Source of the DNA: Rhodobacter sp.
GTDB lineage: Bacteria > Pseudomonadota > Alphaproteobacteria > Rhodobacterales > Rhodobacteraceae
Reading direction: 5' to 3'
Assembly (NCBI GenBank): GCA_013824045.1
Contig: PNND01000369.1
Coordinates: forward strand, 1-5,358
DNA length: 5,358 nucleotides
Each line of letters starts with the position of its first letter. Position 1 is the first letter of the stretch. Of the stretch, positions 1 to 4,601 are shown piece by piece. Position numbers and translations under genes: made by a program. The notes under the pieces were generated by a model. The model had not been told where the DNA came from. It saw only the letters and a list, made by a program, of their open reading frames with translations, and searched no databases.

Positions 1-289
1 GCAGGAGGTCCGCCATCAGCGTGCCGCGCCCGGGGCCAAGCTCGGCCAGCGTAAAGGGCGCGGGCGCGCCCTGATCCAGCCATGCCTGCGCAAGGCAGAG
101 GCCCAAAAGTTCCCCGAACATCTGGCTGATTTCCGGGGCGGTGGTGAAATCGCCCCTCGCGCCGAAAGGATCGCGCGTGGCGTAATAGCCGTGATCAGGA
201 TGCAGCAGGCAATCGGCCATATACTCGGCCAGTGTCAGAGGCCCCGTCGCCGCGATACGGCGGCGCAGCAGGTCCGCAAGCGCGGTCAT
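1..289 (-). CDS. MidA/NDUFAF7-type SAM-dependent methyltransferase, N-terminal part (cut by window edge)
   Basis: The first 96 residues are visible; the rest lies left of position 1. I translated it from the ATG at 289-287. Seen: a segment around residues 35-60 with YY, RDPFG, GDF, TAPE and FGE, followed by the SAM-binding glycine loop ELGPGRGT at residues 83-90. Together these mark the DUF185/MidA family. Known: the mitochondrial relative NDUFAF7 methylates an arginine of a complex I subunit; the bacterial role is less clear. Its ATG overlaps the TGA of lgt (ATGA), and no Shine-Dalgarno is evident, so translation is probably coupled to lgt. In many Rhodobacteraceae I recall lgt, this gene and a PgeF/laccase-domain gene standing in a row, so pgeF may follow outside the window. 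The family call is firm, the exact substrate is not. Confidence 0.9.
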   Translation of the reverse strand, partial: MTALADLLRRRIAATGPLTLAEYMADCLLHPDHGYYATRDPFGARGDFTTAPEISQMFGELLGLCLAQAWLDQGAPAPFTLAELGPGRGTLMADLL

Positions 290-1176
290 GCGGGGGCGGG
301 CGCGCCGCGCCGGGCGCGGGCGATGAACCAGACCCCCACCACGATCATCGGCAGCGACAGAATCTGCCCCATGGTCAGCCCATAGCCACCCACCTGCAGC
401 GCAAGGCCCAGCGGATTGCCCGGTGTGATGAATTGCGCATCGGGCTGGCGGACAAACTCCACCACGAACCGCCCCAGACCGTAGCCTGCGAAGAAAAGCC
501 CCGCCGTGCGGCCCGGCCGAGCCAGCCAGCCGCGCCGATAAACGACCCAGAGGAGCACGGCAAACAAGAGGAACCCTTCCAACATCGCCTCATAAAGCTG
601 CGACGGGTGGCGGGCGCAGATGCCCACGACGCCGGGGCAGGTCTGCGCCGCCTCGCCGGGAAAGGCCACGCCCCAAGGCAGGGTGGTGGGGCGGCCCCAT
701 AGCTCGGCATTGATGAAATTGGCCAGCCGCCCAAGGCCGATGCCGATGGGGGCCACCACCGCCATCAGATCGGCGGCCGACAGCATCGGAATGCCTTCCT
801 TGCGGCAGAACAGGATGCCCGCCACAACCACGCCAAGGAAGCCGCCATGAAAGGACATGCCGCCTTCCCAAACCCGCAGGATATGGCCGGGGTTCTGCAG
901 GTAATAGCCCGGCTGATAGAACAGCACGAAGCCCAGCCGCCCGCCGAGGACGACGCCGATGATCACCCATGTCAGCAGCCGCTCCACCTGTTCCGCCGTC
1001 ATCGGCGCGGGGCCGGGCCAGAGGCGCGGCGTGGACACGATCCGCGCGATCAGCTTCCACCCCGCCACCAGCCCCACGATATAGGCCAGCGCATACCAGC
1101 GCAGGGCAAAGGAAAACCCGCCAAGATCGATGCGAAAGATCTCGGGCGAGAGGTCGGGGAAGGGGATATAGGACAT
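286..1176 (-). CDS. lgt: Prolipoprotein diacylglyceryl transferase
   Basis: Lgt is an inner-membrane enzyme. It moves a diacylglyceryl group from phosphatidylglycerol to the lipobox cysteine of prolipoproteins, the first step of lipoprotein maturation. The product is 296 aa, a normal length, with several hydrophobic helices. Family landmarks, numbered from the chosen start: the FxLRWY segment near residues 23-28, MSFHGG with the essential His at 110, [16 protein letters not shown] at 149-164 with conserved Arg150, Asn153 and Gly161, HPSQLYEA near 190-197, and [12 protein letters not shown] from 235 with Arg236. I chose the ATG at 1176: it gives MSYIPFPD, usual for this group, and has AGAGG four bases upstream. 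The GTG at 1188 would add only four residues and has no clear ribosome site. It is first gene of an operon with the methyltransferase. Confidence 0.97.
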   Translation of the reverse strand: MSYIPFPDLSPEIFRIDLGGFSFALRWYALAYIVGLVAGWKLIARIVSTPRLWPGPAPMTAEQVERLLTWVIIGVVLGGRLGFVLFYQPGYYLQNPGHILRVWEGGMSFHGGFLGVVVAGILFCRKEGIPMLSAADLMAVVAPIGIGLGRLANFINAELWGRPTTLPWGVAFPGEAAQTCPGVVGICARHPSQLYEAMLEGFLLFAVLLWVVYRRGWLARPGRTAGLFFAGYGLGRFVVEFVRQPDAQFITPGNPLGLALQVGGYGLTMGQILSLPMIVVGVWFIARARRGAPAPA

Positions 1177-1202
1177 GCTGCCTCTCACATGCGGACGGGG
1201 TG

Positions 1203-1231
1203 GTTTTCCGGGCTGGGGCGCGGGAAGTCAA
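1203..1231 (-). promoter_or_regulatory. Possible promoter of the lgt operon
   Basis: On the minus strand, TTGACT (1231-1226) resembles a -35 element. It is followed after 17 bases by GAAAAC (1208-1203), a poor -10. A start near 1196 would give a leader of about 20 bases before the lgt ATG. The -35 is good and the -10 weak, so this is a candidate only. Confidence 0.3.
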
Positions 1232-1254
1232 CCACTGCGCCCTTTGCCCGGCAG

Positions 1255-1274
1255 GGGAAGGTGTGCACCTTTCC
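1255..1274. promoter_or_regulatory. Inverted repeat, operator-like, between lgt and the UbiK-type gene
   Basis: GGGAAGGTG at 1255-1263 faces CACCTTTCC at 1266-1274 across two bases (TG). Eight of nine positions pair by Watson-Crick rules; the ninth (1257/1272) is G opposite T. Such a short spacer suits a dimeric regulator better than an RNA hairpin. It lies about 24 bases upstream of the candidate lgt -35 and about 70 bases upstream of the candidate promoter of the gene at 1398. No regulator is identified. Confidence 0.4.
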
Positions 1275-1290
1275 ACCAGCCGCGCGCGGG

Positions 1291-1330
1291 CGTTGACGGG
1301 GCAAGATGGGTATTTGTGCCAAGATGAAGC
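1291..1330 (+). repeat. Intergenic motif with a CAAGATG direct repeat
   Basis: CAAGATG occurs at 1302-1308 and again at 1320-1326, 18 bases apart, separated by a GGTATTTGTG segment and preceded by a GC-rich stretch. From memory, GC-rich sequence followed by a GTATTTG core and an AAGATGAAG tail recurs between genes in Rhodobacterales genomes. The direct repeat is seen here; its status as a genome-wide family motif is recalled, not tested. Confidence 0.4.
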
Positions 1331-1342
1331 AGGAGGACAGGG

Positions 1343-1372
1343 TTGTGTCCGGTAGGATCGGGGCCATATAGA
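1343..1372 (+). promoter_or_regulatory. Likely promoter of the UbiK-type gene
   Basis: TTGTGT (1343-1348) and TATAGA (1367-1372) are separated by 18 bases and resemble sigma-70-type -35 and -10 elements. The start would fall near 1379, giving a leader of about 20 bases with a good Shine-Dalgarno, TAAGGAG at 1384-1390. The -10 is good and the -35 partial. Confidence 0.45.
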
Positions 1373-1397
1373 GGGTCAAGCGATAAGGAGTGCGGCC

Positions 1398-1679
1398 ATG
1401 CAGACGCGCAGCAAATTCTTTGACGACATGTCGCAACTGATGACCAACGCCATGGGCGTGGCACAGGGCGCCAAGACCGAGGCCGAGACGGCCATGAAAG
1501 GCATGATCGACCGCTGGATGGCCGACCGTGATTTCGTGACGCGCGAAGAATTCGACGCCGCCCGCGCCATGGCCGTGAAGGCCCGCGAAGAAAACGCCGC
1601 GCTGGAGGCCCGTCTGGCCGCGCTGGAAGCAAAGCTGGCCGGGGATGCGCCGAAGGCTGCGAAGAAGAAGCCAGAGTGA
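1398..1679 (+). CDS. UbiK/BMFP-family accessory factor of ubiquinone biosynthesis
   Basis: This is a 93-aa protein. Residues 1-40 form an amphipathic, Met-rich helix (KFFDDMSQLMTNAMGVAQG). A short link ending in DFVTREEFD (45-53) leads into a heptad-patterned Ala/Leu/Glu coiled coil (about 54-82), and the C-terminus is a Lys/Ala tail (AKKKPE). This layout and the VTREEFD motif match the BMFP/UbiK (YqiC) family. Known: E. coli UbiK trimerises and supports aerobic ubiquinone biosynthesis by acting with the UbiJ/Ubi protein complex; related proteins bind membranes. The start is fixed by TAAGGAG seven bases upstream. The gene is monocistronic, divergent from lgt, and closed by the hairpin at 1702-1735. 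I leave the symbol empty because alphaproteobacterial members are distant from E. coli UbiK, though the family call is strong. Confidence 0.88.
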   Translation: MQTRSKFFDDMSQLMTNAMGVAQGAKTEAETAMKGMIDRWMADRDFVTREEFDAARAMAVKAREENAALEARLAALEAKLAGDAPKAAKKKPE

Positions 1680-1701
1680 TCCGGTCGATACGGCTTTGCT
1701 G

Positions 1702-1735
1702 AAAAAGGCGGCCGCAGGGCCGCCTTCTTGCTTTT
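1702..1735 (+). terminator. Rho-independent terminator, likely bidirectional
   Basis: Positions 1705-1713 (AAGGCGGCC) pair perfectly with 1718-1726 (GGCCGCCTT) around a GCAG loop, giving a 9-bp GC-rich stem. On the plus strand CTTGCTTTT follows, 23 bases after the UbiK-type stop. On the minus strand the stem runs directly into TTTTTC. It can therefore also stop transcripts of the convergent sulfide operon arriving from the right. Confidence 0.85.
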
Positions 1736-1960
1736 GCGCGGTTGCCAAGCGCCCCGCGTGACGTCGGTGCACCTGCGGCACAACCCACGACATTGCTACG
1801 CGTCGACTGGCCTTGTCCCTTCTCTCTACAGAGCGACCGCCTTAACCCTTTTGCCCGGCGCTATGAGCCGTACACGGGACGCGACCGGTGGGCAGGGATG
1901 CGGCACGGGCGATCGGCCAGCGGTGCAGCGATGGCTGGCCTTTGTGCCGAGATCAGCCGG
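1736..1960. other. Convergent intergenic stretch, no gene seen
   Basis: This is about 225 bases between the two converging genes. No frame shows family features or a credible ribosome site. It holds a palindrome GGTGCACC (1766-1773) and a hairpin, GGCCAGC (1915-1921) against GCTGGCC (1934-1940) with a 12-base loop. On the plus strand a short T run follows the hairpin, so it is at best a weak back-up terminator. On the minus strand no U-tract follows it. Confidence 0.6.
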
Positions 1961-2311
1961 TCAGGCCGATTTGCGGCGGAACAGCGACTGGGCCGTATAG
2001 ACCAGGATCGCCGCCCCGACTGCACCCATCACCGCCACACCCAGAAGGACGATCACATCAACCGGCCCGCCGATATCGCGAAAATGCGAACTGGTCACGG
2101 CCTGCACAAAGAGGACCGCCGCGACGGCGCCGATGGGCATGGAAAGCTGCGCCCAAAGGAACTTGCGCATCGACATCGCGCGGTCACGGATCAGGACGTA
2201 AAGATAGGCCGCCGTGACGACCAGCGCCGCCACAACCATGGCCCAGAACAGGCCGCGACCGAAAATCTCTTCGAAAACGGCGATCAGGGTTCCGACTGTC
2301 AGTTCCTTCAT
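1961..2311 (-). CDS. Small three-helix membrane protein (DUF5368-like), partner of the sulfide oxidoreductase
   Basis: The 116-aa protein has three predicted membrane helices: about 20-41 (LFWAMVVAALVVTAAYLY), 52-73 (MPIGAVAAVLFVQAV) and 82-107 (IVLLGVAVMGAVGAAILV). A basic loop RDRAMSMRK separates the first two and the tail is basic (FRRKSA). I recall such MKELTxGTLIAVFxEIFG proteins under the name DUF5368, of unknown function, in Rhodobacterales; that name is from memory. It has no cysteine and no haem or quinone motif I can name. It follows the oxidoreductase after 10 bases: AGGAGG (2322-2317) overlaps that gene's TGA and stands five bases before this ATG, so translation is coupled. Context suggests a membrane anchor, quinone-access or transport role tied to sulfide oxidation, but that is inference. 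Confidence 0.85.
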   Translation of the reverse strand: MKELTVGTLIAVFEEIFGRGLFWAMVVAALVVTAAYLYVLIRDRAMSMRKFLWAQLSMPIGAVAAVLFVQAVTSSHFRDIGGPVDVIVLLGVAVMGAVGAAILVYTAQSLFRRKSA

Positions 2312-2321
2312 GGCACCCTCC

Positions 2322-3665
2322 TCAGGCCTTGCCGCGCAGCATTGCGTTATAGGTGGCCTTCAGCGCCACTTCCTTCATCAGCCAGCTGATCCACAGCTCT
2401 TCCAGCGGCGCGATCATGCCGGGGAAGGAGGGGACGAGGTTGTTGTTATAGTCGAATTCAACCAGCATGGCGCGCCCCACCCGGGTGATCAGCGGGCAGG
2501 AGGTGTAGCCGTCATAGACCTCGGTCCCTTCGCGGCCCTCGATGGCGGCGATCAGGTGGTCCTCGACCACCGGCACCTGCCATTTCACCGATGCCGCCGT
2601 CTTGCCCTTGGGCACACCCGCGACATCGCCCAAGGCGAAGATCTCGGGGTAGCGCAGGTGGCGCAGGGTCTTCTGGTCGACCTCGACCCAGCCCTGATCC
2701 GTCCACTTGTCGGCCCAGGACAGGCCCGATTGGCGGATCACCTCGGGCGCGCGCTGGGGCGGGATGACGTGAAGGTAGTCATAGGGCATCTCGACTGTCG
2801 ATTTCACCTCGGCCTTGGTGGCGGCGTCGATCTCGGTCTTCTCGAAGGTCGCCCGCTTTTGTCCGGGTTCGATGGACAAGAGCTTGTGGCTCATGTGGGT
2901 CTGAATCCCGCGCTGGCCGAACAGCATTCGCACCTTTTCCGCCACGATGGGCACACCGAACAGGGCCGTCTGCGGGGCGGTATAATGCACCTCGAACTTG
3001 CCCGCGCCGACCGTGCGGCTGGCGATATCCTCGACCAAAAAGGCATGCTTGAGCGGCGCGCCTGCGCATTTCATCTCGGTCGCGGGGCGGGTCATCACGG
3101 CAACGCCGCCCTCTTCGGTGAACTGGCGCGCCGCATCCCACGTCTTTGCCGCATAGTCCGGCCCGGCGTAAAGCGCACCGATGCCATTCTGACCCACCAT
3201 ATCCAGCGAGAAGCCGGGGATGGCGTCATGGTCCAGCACAAGACCCGGGGCGACGATCAGGAAATCATAGGCGAGGCTTTGGCCACCGGTGGTTGCCACG
3301 GTCTTGGCGACGGGGTCGATGGCGGCGGCATTCTCGGCCACGAGGGTGATGCCTGAGGGCAGCCAGTCGGCGGTTTGCGACACGGTGTAAGAGGCGGGCT
3401 TCAGTCCCGCCGCCACAAGGCTGAGGCCGGGCTGATAAAAGTGTTCCGCCCGGGCATCGACGATGGTGATCTGCGCGCCATCCAGCCGCTCGACCAGACG
3501 GTTGACAAGCGCGGTCCCGCCAGCCCCTGCACCGATGATGACGATGCGGGCCTTGGTGGCGATGGCATTGGCGCGCACGGGCAAGCCAAGGCTGGCGGCA
3601 GCAAGGCCCGCAACGCCAAGGCCAAGAAAGGCTCGTCGAGATGTTGCAGGACCAGTCAGGCTCAT
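2322..3665 (-). CDS. Type II (mitochondrial-like) sulfide:quinone oxidoreductase with Tat signal peptide
   Basis: This 447-aa flavoprotein probably oxidises sulfide to sulfane sulfur and passes electrons to ubiquinone at the membrane. Residues 1-34 are a Tat signal: SRRAFLGLG with Arg10-Arg11, a hydrophobic stretch, and cleavage likely after ANA (34). The FAD fold begins with VIIGAGAGG (42-50, GxGxxG) and a strand ending at Asp70, followed by HFYQPGLSLV (75-84). KCAGAP contains Cys200 and YDGYTSCPL contains Cys390; both motifs resemble the active-site cysteines of human SQOR (Cys201, Cys379). I see no other cysteine. The second flavin motif is YPEIFALGDVAGVPKGKTAASV (Gly346-Asp347, Lys355-Thr356). 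The C-terminus (about 420-444) is amphipathic, as in monotopic SQRs. I chose the ATG at 3665 because GGAGGGAGGA precedes it and the Tat motif begins there; an upstream start at 3740 would swallow the operators. Flavocytochrome c sulfide dehydrogenase is the main alternative. Confidence 0.88.
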   Translation of the reverse strand: MSLTGPATSRRAFLGLGVAGLAAASLGLPVRANAIATKARIVIIGAGAGGTALVNRLVERLDGAQITIVDARAEHFYQPGLSLVAAGLKPASYTVSQTADWLPSGITLVAENAAAIDPVAKTVATTGGQSLAYDFLIVAPGLVLDHDAIPGFSLDMVGQNGIGALYAGPDYAAKTWDAARQFTEEGGVAVMTRPATEMKCAGAPLKHAFLVEDIASRTVGAGKFEVHYTAPQTALFGVPIVAEKVRMLFGQRGIQTHMSHKLLSIEPGQKRATFEKTEIDAATKAEVKSTVEMPYDYLHVIPPQRAPEVIRQSGLSWADKWTDQGWVEVDQKTLRHLRYPEIFALGDVAGVPKGKTAASVKWQVPVVEDHLIAAIEGREGTEVYDGYTSCPLITRVGRAMLVEFDYNNNLVPSFPGMIAPLEELWISWLMKEVALKATYNAMLRGKA

Positions 3666-3720
3666 GGGTTCCTCCCTCCGGAATATCCGGTATTTCTGCC
3701 ATATCTCTGGGGTGGGCATC

Positions 3721-3734
3721 TTGATCTGGATCAA
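3721..3734. promoter_or_regulatory. FNR-type (Crp/Fnr family) binding site
   Basis: TTGAT-CTGG-ATCAA is an exact match to the consensus TTGAT-N4-ATCAA bound by FNR, FnrL and related Crp/Fnr regulators. Its centre lies 62-63 bases upstream of the oxidoreductase ATG. If it activates in the usual -41.5 position, the start would fall near 3686, but no strong -10 is seen there. Relative to the candidate promoter at 3746-3775 the site lies just downstream of the start, which would favour repression. Confidence 0.75.
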
Positions 3735-3738
3735 ACAC

Positions 3739-3754
3739 ATTCCAGATTATGAAT
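3739..3754. promoter_or_regulatory. SqrR/BigR-type operator (ATTC-N8-GAAT)
   Basis: ATTC (3739-3742) and GAAT (3751-3754) are separated by exactly eight bases. I recall ATTC-N8-GAAT as the binding pattern of SqrR, the ArsR-family persulfide-sensing repressor of Rhodobacter capsulatus that controls sulfide genes. It stands upstream of a sulfide oxidoreductase gene and covers the candidate -10 and start site, a classic repressor position. Confidence 0.65.
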
Positions 3755-3775
3755 TCTTTTGCGGTGCCGTGTCCC
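3746..3775 (-). promoter_or_regulatory. Likely promoter of the sulfide oxidoreductase operon
   Basis: On the minus strand, GGGACA (3775-3770) and CATAAT (3751-3746) are 18 bases apart: four of six and five of six matches to TTGACA and TATAAT. Transcription would start near 3739, leaving a leader of about 74 bases. The -10 sits inside the ATTC-N8-GAAT site. Confidence 0.5.
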
Positions 3776-4066
3776 GTTGCCTCGGGGGCGGGTGGGCGCC
3801 GCGAGGGCCACGATCACGGCACCTGATCCTCGGGCTGACGAGGCGGCACCTATTCCGTCGATCAGGCCGCCTGCATGCGCAGTCCTATTCGTGGCGAGCC
3901 ACATCCGTTTTTGTCCACAGAAGATTTCGCCAGAAATCGCTTTACAGACTTCCCCTTCTGTCACACCATATCTAGTAAGGGTCACGTCGGGCGACGCTGA
4001 TCCTTGCCAGACGCCCAGCTTCTTGTGGGTATCCTCCCCCAGGAAGCATCATGATGAGGCCGGGTA
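3755..4066. other. Non-coding region between the sulfide operon and the YbjN gene
   Basis: No frame here has a credible gene. Seen: AGGCGGC (3841-3847) against GCCGCCT (3866-3872) with an 18-base loop; GTGGC-GA-GCCAC (3891-3902); GATTTC-GCCA-GAAATC (3923-3938), a perfect 6-bp inverted repeat; and GTCAC at 3960-3964 and 3981-3985, 21 bases apart. The part from about 3880 to 3980 is visibly richer in A and T than the flanks, as in a promoter region. TTTACA (3941-3946) and TATCTA (3969-3974) are badly spaced (22 bases), so I do not assign a promoter for the YbjN gene. Confidence 0.5.
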
Positions 4067-4570
4067 ATGTCGTTCGTTGAAGACTTTCTGACCACTGACG
4101 ATCTTCACCCGATCGACATTGTCGAAACCCTTGCCGAGCATCACGATTGGGAATTTGACCGCGTCACCGATGACCAGATCGCCATGGCGGTCGAGGGGCA
4201 GTGGCGCACCTACAGCCTGACGCTGGCCTGGTCGGCGCAGGATGAAACGCTGCGGCTGATCTGCACCTTCGAGATGGAACCGCCCGCCGCGCGGATGGGG
4301 GCTTTGTACGATGTGCTCAACCGCTGCAATGACATGGTCTGGACCGGGGCCTTCACCTATTGGGAAGACCAGAAGCTGATGGTCTGGCGCTATGGTCTGC
4401 TGCTATCGGGCGGGCAATATGTGACCGCCGATCAGATCGACCGGCTGATTTCCGCCGCCGTGGGCGCGGCAGAGCGGTTCTATCCGGCCTTCCAGTTGGT
4501 CTCATGGGGCGACAAGGCCCCGGCCGATGCGATGAAGGTTGCGATTGCCGAGGCCTACGGTCGCGCCTAA
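4067..4570 (+). CDS. YbjN-domain protein
   Basis: This is a 167-aa soluble, acidic protein with no signal peptide or membrane helix. Its order of elements fits the YbjN domain: an N-terminal acidic helix (HPIDIVETLAEHHDWEFDR, 14-32), a beta segment with WRTYSLTLAWSAQDETLRLICTFEME (46-71), the helix MGALYDVLNRCNDMVWTGAF (77-96), the strand LMVWRYGLLLSGG (104-116), and a C-terminal helix starting TADQIDRLI (120-128). Known: YbjN proteins are linked to stress and motility phenotypes in enterobacteria and resemble type III chaperone folds, but the biochemical role is open. The ATG has GAGG (4056-4059) seven bases upstream. proC follows after 31 bases on the same strand, so they probably share a transcript; I recall this pairing from other alphaproteobacteria. 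Confidence 0.85.
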   Translation: MSFVEDFLTTDDLHPIDIVETLAEHHDWEFDRVTDDQIAMAVEGQWRTYSLTLAWSAQDETLRLICTFEMEPPAARMGALYDVLNRCNDMVWTGAFTYWEDQKLMVWRYGLLLSGGQYVTADQIDRLISAAVGAAERFYPAFQLVSWGDKAPADAMKVAIAEAYGRA

Positions 4571-4601
4571 CTTGCCCAGCAAAGGCAAACGGGGGCGGTG
4601 A

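Noticed and set aside
232..1296. Several open frames of up to 228 codons across lgt on both strands
   Set aside because: All overlap lgt or the methyltransferase, whose motifs are unmistakable. The alternative products are low-complexity Arg/Pro/Ala sequences.
1742..2389. A 215-codon plus-strand frame across the convergent gap and the small membrane gene
   Set aside because: It is antisense to the three-helix protein, whose hydrophobic pattern and Shine-Dalgarno are convincing. The product is rich in Arg and His.
2214..3356. A 380-codon open frame on the plus strand opposite the oxidoreductase gene
   Set aside because: It mirrors a strong minus-strand gene in GC-rich DNA. Its product is rich in His, Gly and Arg without any family motif, and it crosses both genes of the sulfide operon.
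3666..3740. A 25-codon N-terminal extension of the oxidoreductase
   Set aside because: It would place the FNR box inside the coding sequence and bury the Tat motif. The strong Shine-Dalgarno directly before 3665 marks the real start.
3841..3872. A 7-bp inverted repeat considered as a terminator
   Set aside because: The loop is 18 bases, no T run follows on either strand, and no gene ends nearby.
3731..3985. An 84-codon minus-strand frame beginning with GTG upstream of the sulfide operon
   Set aside because: It has no ribosome site and no family features, and it runs through the operators and candidate promoter.
3759..4067. A 102-codon plus-strand frame whose stop overlaps the YbjN ATG
   Set aside because: The overlap looks like coupling, but there is no Shine-Dalgarno before its start. 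The product is compositionally random and the second half lies in AT-richer promoter-like DNA.
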